From the NCBI GenBank assembly GCA_015499995.1, contig JADNRV010000036.1:310001-374000 (forward strand): DNA of 64,000 nucleotides. The letters run 5' to 3'. This DNA is from Flammula alnicola. Lineage: Eukaryota > Basidiomycota > Agaricomycetes > Agaricales > Strophariaceae. Under the pieces are notes generated by a model. The model made no database searches, was not told the origin of the DNA, and saw only the letters and a list, made by a program, of their open reading frames with translations. Shown here piece after piece: positions 34,299-44,737 of the stretch. Within the stretch, counting starts at the first letter, position 1. Every line of letters begins with the position of its first letter. The translations under genes and the position numbers were made by a program.

Positions 34299-35846
34299 TC
34301 AGCCCAACTGGATCGTGATTTCTACCCCATGGTTCTCTGCAACCTTCTTCAACAAGTCAAGCTCGGGGAACTTTGGAGCGGCAGGGCGCGAAAGCTGGAG
34401 GTTGATGGAGCGCAGGCCCGCAGGCTGATCATCGGTGAACGCTCCATAGAAGCCGGCATCGGTATATAAGCCCTTGATGCGCAACGATAGCGCATCCGTC
34501 ACCTCCGCCGCCGAAAGACAGAACCGGTCCTCCAACGCGAAGGTCTGCAGGTTCGGGAGCAAAGGCGGGAGGCCGGCGGCCTGATGGCGGTTCACGAGCC
34601 GCGGGATGATGTTGTCTGCCGATCGCAGGACGGTCAGGCGGAGATGCGCCACCGACGAGAGCTCGCGGAGCATCCATACGATCCCGAGGTTCTCTTCCCA
34701 AAGCGCATCGACGTCCAGCGAGGAGCGGAAGGTGAGGTGCGTGGGCTTGCACTGCGACCGGGTCAGCATGGCCACGGTTTGATCGGCCACGAACGGCGTG
34801 ATCGCATGGATGGACAGCTCCTGCAGGTTCGGCGCAGTCAGGAACTGGAACGTCTTCGAGATGTAGCTCCCTTTGTTGATGACGTCGAGCTTTTGGAGAT
34901 GAGAGAGGAGAACGGGCTGGGACGAGGCGACCTCGAGGATACGCTCGCCTTCGGTGGAGAAGGAGACCAGGTTCGTGGTGTGCCGCATGATCTGCGTGAA
35001 TTCTCCCTCGCGGAAAGTGCTGCCTTTCGAGGTTAGGCGCGTAACCTGCGACCATGGAATGCGAAGGACGTGGAAAGGCTGAACGATTCCGGTGATTGAG
35101 ACCTCTCTTAGCTTGGGCGTGTCCTCGAAGGCGTCCAGAGGCGTAAACGAGGGGATGTCCTCCATTGCCGAGGTTCCGATGTGCAGTTTTCGTAGGTTGT
35201 TGACCCTGTTTTTGGCAGGTGCAAGATCCGCATGATATGCAGAGAAGAGATCGATGTCGAGAGAGGCCTCCTTCCACCGGTCGGAGTGTGTCACCAACGA
35301 TGAAAGGATGGGTTTGATGGCGCTTCGCAGCCCTTTGGCGTCGACGGTGAAAGTCAGTATCTCGTTTCCCGAACGCACGAGACAAGCTTGGAGAAACTCC
35401 TGTGCTGCATTTGCCTTCTCGCTCTGGTCGTCCAACTCTCGGTCTGCGACACAGAAATTGAGATCGAGATGTATCTCGGACCACAACTTGGGCAAGGAAA
35501 GTGCGACCGTCCTCCAATAGGAACAAATCTTCCCCAGCAGCCACGGCATCGCATCGTCGTCCGCATTGAGATGTCGGCGGGGCCATATCATGCTGCATCC
35601 CTCAGCAGCGAATAGGAATATCTCTCCCAGGATTTCAGGCGGCAGTCTTCGAATCGGGGATATCACGGCTTGTCGGTGCTTCAAGGTCGTGTGCAGGTGA
35701 CTTCGGTACTCCTCGAGCCCCGCCAAACCTGAACGTAGTCGATGAATCTCGTCATCAACCGAAGTGAGAGTGCGATGGACCTCTTTTATTGTCTCCCGGA
35801 TGGTGCTCTCGTCTTCTGGAGCTGGTATGAATGATGAATGGAGCAA
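34299..35846 (-). CDS. F-box domain protein (agaricomycete type)
   Basis: Uninterrupted frame of 515 residues. The N-terminus is a coiled coil (EIHRLRSGLAGLEEYRSHLH). It is followed by the F-box of the type usual in mushroom genomes: ISPIRRLPPEILGEIFLFAA, then WLLGKICSYWRTVALSLPKL-W. The remainder has irregular leucine-rich stretches (LREVSITGIVQPFHVL, LQELSIHAITPF, LAHLRLTVLRS-like). The F-box should bind Skp1 in an SCF ubiquitin ligase, with the rest recognising targets. Such genes are among the most expanded in Agaricomycetes, so the target cannot be inferred. GC content and codon choice make a long open shadow frame beneath it (34429-35598, same strand). Confidence 0.88.
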   Translation of the reverse strand: MLHSSFIPAPEDESTIRETIKEVHRTLTSVDDEIHRLRSGLAGLEEYRSHLHTTLKHRQAVISPIRRLPPEILGEIFLFAAEGCSMIWPRRHLNADDDAMPWLLGKICSYWRTVALSLPKLWSEIHLDLNFCVADRELDDQSEKANAAQEFLQACLVRSGNEILTFTVDAKGLRSAIKPILSSLVTHSDRWKEASLDIDLFSAYHADLAPAKNRVNNLRKLHIGTSAMEDIPSFTPLDAFEDTPKLREVSITGIVQPFHVLRIPWSQVTRLTSKGSTFREGEFTQIMRHTTNLVSFSTEGERILEVASSQPVLLSHLQKLDVINKGSYISKTFQFLTAPNLQELSIHAITPFVADQTVAMLTRSQCKPTHLTFRSSLDVDALWEENLGIVWMLRELSSVAHLRLTVLRSADNIIPRLVNRHQAAGLPPLLPNLQTFALEDRFCLSAAEVTDALSLRIKGLYTDAGFYGAFTDDQPAGLRSINLQLSRPAAPKFPELDLLKKVAENHGVEITIQLG

Positions 35847-36541
35847 CGGCGCAGAGAGAGGGGTAAATGTGCGTGTGGGGTCTGGGTAGCCGGAATTGAT
35901 ACTGCTGAATGCATCACCAGTGGTATATGCTTCTGATCTACGGAACTGAGGTGATCAGAACGAGCATTCCTATGGTTCAGATGGTTGCACCCACACCATT
36001 GTAATCCGCCGGTAACGTTTCAATTTGGTTTCAAATGAAAATTCAATCTGAAAATTTATGGCGGAATCAGAGGGATTGTTAAACAGAATAGATACGAATA
36101 TACTTTCTCGTCCACGTTGAACTGTTAATACTATATTCACAGACACGCACCACCATCGTGGTGGTATGAAGAGCCCAGGCTATAAATTATAATGCGGGGT
36201 TGGCTGGATGAGCACGTGCCATTTGACAGCGGAAGGTATGTAAATCCTGGGAAAGATTCCCTATTCGGGAATCTCTCAAAATTTAGGCGCTCGAGTCCTA
36301 CAAACTATAGGCCATATTAACGCACGAATATTGCAAAAATACTCTTGATTTGGGCGCTTAAGTGCTTTACATAGCTTTTACGGAACGTTGGTCTATGAAC
36401 CCCGGATTCTGCATGAGCCGAGGGAAATTTCTATTATAGGAAGATCCCGATTTGCTGATTTCGATGAGATGCACAGTGGCGTTCTTTTCAACCACCCATA
36501 GTGCACCTTTTGAAAGCTCCGCTAGGCGTCCTTTATTTACG
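35847..36541. other. Divergent intergenic region
   Basis: Upstream of both the F-box gene (minus) and the C11orf68-like gene (plus). No other gene was recognised. Confidence 0.45.
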
Positions 36542-37237
36542 ATGAGCTCAGGATCACAGGATGTCGTGATGATGGATGTGGCCGACTCTGCGTCTGGACA
36601 AACCCCTGCTCCCAAACCTCAGTTTCAGCTATTCGCGGCACCAAAACCGGTCTGGGTCTCTCCTCCACCATCGCCTAGTGATTTAGAGAGTACTTGGACC
36701 AGCGAAAATTCGACACAAGAAAAGCTTGTTCAGTTTCTTGCTCGCTGGCCGCCTAGTCGCACACCATCGACGTATGGACCTTGGATAGTCGGCGACAGGG
36801 GAGGCAGAAAGACAACCAGTGCCGCGCCTAACCTCGCCGGGCTTGCGGCAGACTTTCAGTCTCTTCTCTCCGGAGACAACGTCACGGTTGACACGCTTGA
36901 TCAGATATCCAAGACCAACAACGTTCTAGTCGGCAAATGGATGGTATTCGAAGAGTCTTCGAAGATCGACATGCTTTGGGGGAAGATTCTTCATCACGTG
37001 TGCGTCGAGCGCCAAAAGGGCCTGGCGAAGGTCTCTACGTGGAAGGAAGGCGAGAGACACGTTATATGCGTGTACGTGGATGATTATACCGATCGCGAGG
37101 AGGTCGACTCGTTGAGGAAGGCCTTGCGAACACTCGGCGTCAAAGGCAAAATCGGCTTCAAAACCGACGCGTACACCCACTTGAACATCTACAAGGACAA
37201 CCCGTGGAAGTTGCGCCCTTCCAGATACCAGGAGTAA
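36542..37237 (+). CDS. C11orf68/Bles03-like protein (UPF0696, DUF1917), eIF4E-like fold
   Basis: Single exon of 231 residues from MSSGSQDVVMMD. The conserved core reads GPWIVGDRGGRK, NNVLVGKWMVFEESSKIDML, WGKILHHVC, VICVYVDDYTDREEVDSLRK, GIKGKI-type LGVKGKIGFKTDAYTHL and NIYKDNPWKLRPSRYQ. This is the pattern of the UPF0696 family (human C11orf68, Bles03), whose structure resembles eIF4E. The cellular role is not established, and an RNA- or cap-related function is only suggested by the fold. The N-terminal 80 residues are low-complexity Pro/Ser. Upstream in-frame ATG at 36464 exists, but the sequence between lacks family similarity, so the start at 36542 is preferred. Confidence 0.82.
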   Translation: MSSGSQDVVMMDVADSASGQTPAPKPQFQLFAAPKPVWVSPPPSPSDLESTWTSENSTQEKLVQFLARWPPSRTPSTYGPWIVGDRGGRKTTSAAPNLAGLAADFQSLLSGDNVTVDTLDQISKTNNVLVGKWMVFEESSKIDMLWGKILHHVCVERQKGLAKVSTWKEGERHVICVYVDDYTDREEVDSLRKALRTLGVKGKIGFKTDAYTHLNIYKDNPWKLRPSRYQE

Positions 37238-37734
37238 ATTGTCTCCATCAGCAATACGTCGAATAGGTGACCCCTCAGAGAGTAAGTTCTACGTTACATC
37301 GCTCTGGTATGAGATTATCTGACGGAAGCCAAACCTCAGTAGAGGAAACCAGATTCTTTTTCTTGAGCTGTTTTACTCGGAGTCCAATATTTCGATTCCT
37401 TTTTCCCCCCGCTCCTGGACTCATCCATTTGAAGTTTGAACTTGAACATAAATATTCCCATTCCCAACTTGAACGCAATCAAATATTCCCCTCAACACCT
37501 GCAAAAGAATTTTTCTTTATACAAACCGGACAATGTGTATGTCGATATTACATTGAATGCTTTAGTTCTCCAGGCAGTGTGTCTAGAAGAGGGCTTGACG
37601 TGCTCTCCTTCCTTTGAAGAGCCTTAAACTTGTCCGTTAGTGTCATAGTCCGGGCCGCTCTGGCCGGCCATTTTTAGCCGCTATCCTCATAGATCATCTC
37701 TATCTTCCAATTCAATTCCATCCATCAGCACTGC
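37238..37734. other. Intergenic between C11orf68-like gene and NAT9
   Basis: No gene recognised; contains the NAT9 promoter. Confidence 0.4.
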
Positions 37735-38777
37735 ATGAAAGCCAATATCGACACAGCAATTGTGGGATCAAGAGTCGTTCTCGTTCCATACAGGTCCGAG
37801 CATGTTCCTGTGCGTGGACGTATAGTAGGATCTATCTCGAAACCCCCCAACTCACCACCTGCTTGTCTAATTATCCATGTCATCCATCTTTCTCAACCGC
37901 TTGCTTGATGACGTTTCGACGCGATTATGACTCCAATTCCAATAGAGGTATCACGAATGGATGCTTGACGAAGAGCTACGCGCACTTACGGCTAGCGAAC
38001 CTCTGACTTTGGAAGAGGAATACGAGATGCAAGGTATGTATGTATATTCGGACTCGCCTCTCGAGTTGACGGAAACGTATTGTACAGGTAAATGGCAATT
38101 CGACGAGGACAAGTTGACTTTTATCATTCTTTCGCGTCAACCTGCCAACACCGATCCTCAAAACGGCCCCGGAGTGCCTACAGAATTTTCAGAGTCAGAG
38201 AAATTGTCGCCTACCGATGAGCTGCTCACAAAGTTGCCCATGATCGGAGATGTAAACATCTTTTTGAGCGGGGTACCCCCTCACCTTCGTCAAGGAGATG
38301 AGCCATCCGTTGCACCTACATCGCCAGACGAGACCAATACAGAAGACGAAGATGATTTCCATGCCGAAGTCGAGATTATGATCGCAGGTATGAATTTTGC
38401 ACCATCTCAGTTTCCTTCAGAGAAACCTTAACTATTTCATATCAGAGCCATCCTTTCGCCGGAAAGGTCTCGCCATCGAAGCCCTTCAACTCATGCTCGG
38501 ATACGCTACAGGACAACCTCGTGCATTTTCTGTCACGCAGTCCACAAGCAACGACCCTCCGTTGACCTCTTTGTCTCACCGACACACTTTCGAAGACTCA
38601 CCCATGAAAATACCCCCACAGTGCCTGCTCACCAGGATCTCGGATACCAACGTCGCGAGCATTCGGTTGTTTGAGAAACTTGGGTTCCAAGTTACAAAAC
38701 GAGTAGAAGTTTTCAACGAACTGGAAATGAGGTATCGAAGGACTCTACATAGAGGACCTGCGGATATATCTAGCTAA
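37735..38777 (+). CDS. NAT9: N-acetyltransferase NAT9 homologue (GNAT family)
   Basis: Four exons. It begins with [20 protein letters not shown], then [20 protein letters not shown] and [14 protein letters not shown], the NAT9 signature, followed by [15 protein letters not shown]. The acetyl-CoA-binding segment is [18 protein letters not shown] (R-R-K-G-x-A/G loop). The end carries [17 protein letters not shown]. The splice VPR-YHEWM uses the acceptor CCAATAG. A hydrophilic insert of about 60 residues ([17 protein letters not shown]) interrupts the usual compact fold between MIGDVNIFL and EVEIMIAEP. NAT9 relatives acetylate protein N-termini or have microtubule-linked roles in animals; the substrate in this fungus is unknown. 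Confidence 0.9.
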
Positions 38778-38859
38778 TCCAGGTGCTATTAATCGTTCTC
38801 TAAATACCAATCATCGACAGAGGTGGAGATTCGGAATCAGCAAGAAAGTGGTCACCTTC

Positions 38860-40224
38860 CTACACAGGAAGCTTATTGACTTGGACTGTGAAGCTGAATT
38901 CAATTCTCTCGTTGTCAATCAATGCTGTGAAGTTTTTGTCCTGCCTCGATGCCCTTCTTGACAGTTTCAGCCTCAGACGAATCCATAAGGGCAATGCGAA
39001 GCGAGACGTGACGCAAGGCAGGATATCGATCGCGGGCAGCAAGACAAGCCGCGAGTTGCGCCCACGGACAGTGAGCTTGGTCGGCTGCGTCGCCTTCCAC
39101 GTCGACCTGGAGCTCTATCCGTTCTAGGACGTTGATTCCTGACAATTTATCGAGGGTGTCGCATAGCGTAAGGAGTGATTGACGATGAGGACCCCAGGCG
39201 ATGTGAATTGCAGTGCTGAACGCTTTCATTGTCTTCAGGGTATGGGCCGTGACAACCTCTCCAAGAAGTCCGATCGCATCCGCTGAGAAGACATAGATGA
39301 CTGGGGTGAATATCAGAAAAGAAGACGTGGGAAATGCAGGCTACTTACCCCGAGGCGATACTGATTCTATGCAGGGTGCTTGCTGCAATATTTCAGCGGC
39401 CACGTCTAGTTCTTGGACATGAGCATATGGGACATCCAATCTGATAAGCTTCGTCAAGTCTATCATCGGTCGATCTCCGCGTTTGGCATGCATCAGTGTG
39501 CGAATTCCAGGAGCCGATAGCGTTGATAGCGTCAGGGAACGTAGATGCGGAGTCCCGGGTAATACCTTCTCGTCATCACTAGGCTGAAAGTCGAGTCTTA
39601 CAAGCAGCCAAAACGTTGATAGGGAAATCGGAAATGGGACATACCCGGAGTTCAGTGAGTGAAGGAGATTGGATGACGGGTCGAGGGCTTTTCTCAGGCC
39701 GCGTGATGAGACGACGCTGCAGGGATCTAGTTTGGTCCTCAGGATGCCTGCAATGAGAATGAATTTTCGCACACGAGAGAGGCGCTGGAATACGAGAGGG
39801 AGGCGGGGTTGTCACAGTCGATGGGACGAACGAAATAGTGGAGATTTTGAACATGGACTGCGAGAGCTGGGTTGGGCTCGAGCAGGCTGATAAATCACGA
39901 GAGGATTGGTAGCTGAATGTTGGCCAGCGAGGCCTCAGCCCAGTATGAATGGGTCGAGTGGTCCGGAACGAGTTAAACTGTGGCGAAAATGTGGGTCCGA
40001 CAAGAGGGTAGAACAGATTTGCAGGTGAGCGGCCATGTTTTGATTGTGTTCAAGTCTCGAACATGCTTTGCGTAAACCGCTGATCGGTTCGTAGCCTCGA
40101 TTTCAGAAGTGTTTGTTCTTGAAGATAAGGTAGTGAGATTGCTTTGAGAGAAGCTACATAATAATATTGTGTACTTGCTTGCACTTTCGATACGGAAAGG
40201 TTTTGGCTTCGGCTCCCGACGCAA
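38860..40224 (-). pseudogene. Decayed F-box/LRR-like gene
   Basis: Pieces of one mushroom-type F-box/LRR protein occur in order but in different frames. First comes WPLTCKSVLPSCRTHIFATV, immediately followed by a stop while FNSFRTTRPIHT continues in another frame. Then HVQNLHYFVRPIDCDNPA appears in a third frame. SPSLTELRVCPISDFPINVL-AAC is followed by a switch to VRLDFQPSDDEKVLPGTPHL. Near the end GIEAGQKLHSID stops while ALIDNERIEFSFTVQV goes on in another frame. At least three to four breaks not explained by good introns make this a pseudogene. It should not be read as a working protein. Coordinates are approximate. Confidence 0.7.
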
Positions 40225-41610
40225 GTTCCAACGTGCGAGAGCGAATGATTGGAATCACGGAACTGCTGATCTTACTTAGCCCGTTTCAAAAATGGAGGTC
40301 CTCCTTCGCACGGCCTTCGCAACCGACAATGCGTTAGACTCTGTTAGGCCTGTACGGCTCATCGTTGGCCAACCTGGCCGTCGCCCTTCGTCGCCCTCGT
40401 AGTCCAAATGGGCATCCGACTCACCTTCAAACAAAAGCACCGCATGTCGCAATAATCCATCCGGGATTCCTTTGTGGTGTATAGCACATGTGTGAGCCGA
40501 CCGCAGTCAAGATGATTCCAGGAATTTCCAGCTGAGACACTGAGTACTGATTCGGCAACCAGATATCGGAACATTCCGGTCGAGGCCTGCTTCCTAGTAT
40601 CTCGTTACTTGCGCTGGATTTCTGTCAGAGGCGCTGAGTTTGTGAAGCGCCAGTAAGTGGGGATTAGCTCGATGACGCTGAATGCAAATCGTCCACTGGT
40701 AAAAGCTGTTATACTGTAATGCGGTGCTACAACCTTGAAGCGAGCGTCCTTGGTCGATCTGACAAGATCTGAAGCTGGGGATCTAACCTGGCATCACATT
40801 CAATTACCTTGATTCAGCGAAAGGTATTCACCGATTTACTGCTTGAAGATTTAGTGAGCAAGATTTGAACCCGCCAATTGACTCACGCACTTGGCTTACT
40901 TGGCACATCGTGGCAAACTTATGTCCGATTGTGGCGGTGAAACAGGCCCCGGTCTCAGGTCTGGTCTGGTCAACTTTGTTTCATCCATCTGCATCTGCAA
41001 ATCTCTTTTCTACATCGTCTACGACTGGTGCCCCGTATTGCTTAAAAAAGATGTACGATACTCTCATAGGCATATAGGCCACAGATGCTCAGAGCACACA
41101 TTTTTGCTAATGGACCCACTACTTCTGCTTTGGTAAGTTATATAAGCAAAGCGTGATCATGATAATTTGGCCAAAAATCAAGTAAATCCGTCGGGGGTCC
41201 GTAAAAATCCATTTTTTCACAGCTCTGCTGTTAGATATCTTAATTTGAAACATTCCCCGTCGGATTTGTACAGATTTGCACTGAGTTATCTGAATTTTCA
41301 TCACGACATGACAATCAGGGCGGGGTCACAACAAAGTCACACTTGCGTAAACGGTCCATATTGGGACTCGGATATCTGGGATGCCAAATCCGGCATGTAT
41401 GGAAGAAGGATATCCCATCACTTGCGCTCCTTTCAGCATTTTGCGGTTTGACATGGTCGTAGCGCGTAAGCAAGGCATCCGCTCGCGTCGTACATCGGAC
41501 GACGTGCGGGATACCACTGGCCTATAAGACCCCCCCACCCGCCCGCAAAATGATGAGAGCTATTTTTTCCAGTTCACCCCCCCTCCCCTCCTCCTCCTCC
41601 CCCTTCCTCG
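40225..41610. other. Intergenic stretch, no supported gene
   Basis: About 1.4 kb with only short frames lacking similarity or splice support. The last 40 bases before 41611 are a C/T-rich tract typical of fungal promoters. Confidence 0.45.
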
Positions 41611-43882
41611 ATGCCGTCTGAACCCATCGAAGCCGAGTTTGCCTTCCCTCCAGTGCTCTCTGCAGAGCAGGAGGAAGACTTTAGGGAACTCGATGTCGAG
41701 AACCTTTCCCCAGAATTTACGAACGTCGATGCCACCACACATGTTCCCCGTCGTGTACACACTATCCATGAACTTGAGTTAACTCGAACGAAGGAGGGCT
41801 ATCACATAGTTGGATTCGAGAAAGGGAAGGGTGAAGATCCAAGAGAATGGGGTAATGGCAAAAAATGGCGCGTCTTTCTTTTGTTATTCCATCGGTAGAA
41901 CATCGCTCATGCAAGTCGCCTCCCTTATAGGTATATTACCCTTACAACAGCCACACTATGCTTGGCAGTTGCCATTGGAAGTTCGATTATCACTGGAGAG
42001 TATGTGTTCTAAGTTCTGTCTCCTTCATCATATGATTTACGTTTTTGTTCAGCATGGTTGGGCCAACAAAAGAGTTGAAGATTCAACAAGAAATCACCAA
42101 CCTAACTGTCACTTGTTTCGTCATGGGTTTCGGTATTGGGCAAGTCATCGAATCATCCGTACTTTTTTTCTATCTGCTAACTCGCGCTATCACTACAGTC
42201 CGCTGTTTATGGCTCCTCTTTCAGAAGTTTTTGGCCGTCGACCTGTCTACATGCTTAGCATGTTCCTGTATTTCATCTTCACCCTACCAAGCGCACTGGC
42301 GCATAATTCTGCGACACTTGTCGTCGGGCGGATGCTTGCAGGATTGTCTGCAAGTGCTCCGATGTGTAACATTGGTGGAAGGTGAGTTTCCTTGTAGGCG
42401 CTCGTGGCTCAATACTTATATTGCCTTTAGTATCGCTGATGTCTGGGCCGTCGAAAATCGAGGAGCCCCCATGGCTGTCTTTTCTGCAACTCTCTTGTGA
42501 GTATTTTCTTCTTGCTTACGCTTCGCGAGAATGTCTCTGATCAGAATGTCACAGTGCTGGCCCCTGTATAGGACCTATGGTCGGTGGATGGATCGGTCAA
42601 CTTGCCGGCTGGCGGTGGATTTGTACGTTTGATAACTTCTTTCACCTTCATCCCTTGGAATCTTATACGTCATTATTTAGACTGGGTCCTCTTCATCTTC
42701 CTCGGTGTCAGCTTCTCACTCACTTTGTTCATTCCCGAAACCCTCGCCCCTATTCTCCTCCGTCGCAAAGCCGAAAATCTCCGGAAAACAACGGGAGATG
42801 AACGATACCGTACCCTTGAAGAACTTGAGAAGCGCCCGTTCAAAGAAATCCTCAAGGCCGCCCTTATCCGGCCGTTCTTAATGCTTGTGCAAGAGCCAAT
42901 TGTCATCTTCATGAGTTGCTGTAAGCAATTTCGACTCTCCTTCGTAGCCTTTCCATCTTAACGTTATTCGCAGATTTGTCGTTCGTTTACAGTCTCCTAT
43001 GTGAGTTATTTGAATCTGGTGAGTTACGAGTAAACAGAACTTACGACCGTTCGAACAGATTTGCTTTTCTTCGCCTTCCCCATCGCCTTCGGTGAAATTC
43101 GTGGCTTTAGCCCAGGTATCACCGGCCTCACCTTCGTTAGCATTATGGTATGTTGCTATTTACTTCGCAAGCGTTACCTAGTAACTAACGACGTCTTTCA
43201 GTTGGGAATTTTCTTCGCCGGATTCTTCGTGCCCCTGCAGGAGCGCATCTACGCCAACGCTACACGGAATGGCTCATACCCTGAAGCGCGGCTGTATCCC
43301 ATGATGGTCGGATGCTTGTACGTCCACGTTTACCTTTTATTCTGATATGATATTGATATAAGTCGCATTGTAGTATCCTCCCTAGCGCGCTGATGATCTT
43401 CGCCTTCACAGGTGCCTACGCCCATGTGCATTGGATTGGTGAGTTTGTCCTGTATTGTTTTACCTTTCTTCACGATCCTTACGATTTCCCACCCAGCCGT
43501 GTGCATCTCCGGATTCCTCTTCGGCTTCGCCATGATCCTGATCTACGTCTCCGCCAACTCCTACATCATTGACTCCTACAGCGCCTTCGCAGCCAGTGCC
43601 ATGGCTGCCAAGACGCTCCTGCGGTCCGAGATCGGCGCTATGGTCCCGCTGTTCGTGAACCAGATGTTCCATCACATGCACTTCCAATATGCGGGGCTAT
43701 TGCTCGGCCTCATCGGGTTCGTCATCACGCCTATCCCATTTTTCTTCTTCAAGTATGGAGAGAAAATTAGGGCGAGAAGCTCGAGGGCCTCGCAGGGCAG
43801 GAGGCTTACCGATGAGGAAGCCAAGAGGGAGAACGAAAGGGAGAAATACGATTTCCCCGACAAACCTGTTGCTGCTCGTTGA
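41611..43882 (+). CDS. MFS transporter, DHA1 polyamine/drug family (Tpo1-like)
   Basis: Twelve-TM major facilitator with a hydrophilic N-terminal cytosolic domain of about 85 residues (HIVGFEKGKGEDPREWGNGK). After the W-R-V-F-L-L-L-F-H-R-YITLTTATLCLAV helix come TCFVMGFGIGPLFMAPLSEV-FGRRPVYMLS with the MFS motif A loop (PLSEVFGRRPV). VVGRMLAGLSASAP, NIGGSIADVW, RGAPMAVFSATLFAGPCIGP and MVGGWIG (motif C region) follow. The second half ends with LLRSEIGAMVPLFVNQMFHH and a charged tail. The plasma-membrane proton antiport of polyamines or toxic organic cations is the usual role. About eleven introns; one appears to be GC-AG (starting GCAAGT after FGIG). A very short 40-base intron, GTAGAAC...TTATAG, restores frame after LLLFHR. 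Confidence 0.9.
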
Positions 43883-44737
43883 ACATTTGCAGATGACGTA
43901 CGGATCTAGACGGATGGACATACCGACCCATCAATCACAGACAACAATTATTCTAGGTAGACCATGGACGATTACTAGTCGTTCTCTTTTTCTGTCTTTT
44001 CCTTTAACTCTATGCTATGCTTTCCTTTTTCTAGTTCTTCGCAATTAATTCATACCTGCATGTCATATAGCATTTAGATATCTAGATCTTAGATAGGTCT
44101 CACTTGTATCCGTACGAATGAATTTCATTTTAATTTACAACACAGACTTGATTGATTGTATTTCCGGAGTATCTTTTTTAATGAGCTCGAGAGGTCTCGA
44201 AAGCTCCTGTCGAAGATCACATAGATTATTGCCTAGGCCCTAAAGAAAGCAATGTACTAGCCTCTGGCATACCTTCGTTTGATGCGGGAATTTCTGGCCG
44301 AATGTCAGTGGGGTGTAGAATTACTGTCAATATGAGAGAAGTTAGTCTACATGCCTCCCGAACTCCCTCAGGAGCGGTTGCAAGGCGTCGGAATACGCGG
44401 ATCCCAGCAGACTATTTATATCTCGCCTGGGAATCTGTTAGGCGCCCGTTGTTGCTCAACATAAAACACTCGTTTCCACTGACTCTAAATCGGGGTAAAG
44501 AAAATATTTCTTCACCTGAGATGGTAATGCGGGGAGCATGGCCATACATGCAGTGTACATGTGGCATACGTGTAGCGTGCACCGTCAAGTACAGGTCAGA
44601 TTGAATTCTACGTGATCTAGCCAATGGCTGTGTGAATAGCTTTATGCAAATAAAAGAAGCAAGATCATAAACCCAATATGGGTCCTGGCGCTTTTTATAA
44701 GACGGGTCGAAAGCACATACCGCCCTTTCTACTAACC
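43883..44737. other. Intergenic, contains duplicated upstream element
   Basis: 3' flank of the transporter, then the promoter side of the chimeric gene with the repeat described at 44333-44477. No gene was seen. Confidence 0.45.
44333..44477 (+). repeat. Duplicated upstream element, copy 1
   Basis: Shares GTCTAC, GAACTCCCTC, TGCAAGG-GTCGG, GCGGATC-C, TATTTATA (44413-44420) and TTAGGCGCCCGTTGTT in the same order with 46413-46580. Both copies lie about 260 bases upstream of a start codon, in the same orientation. Confidence 0.75.

Noticed and set aside
34429..35598. 389-residue open frame on the minus strand under the F-box gene
   Set aside because: It overlaps the 515-residue F-box frame completely, has an Arg/Pro-rich composition typical of a GC-driven shadow frame and shows no domain.
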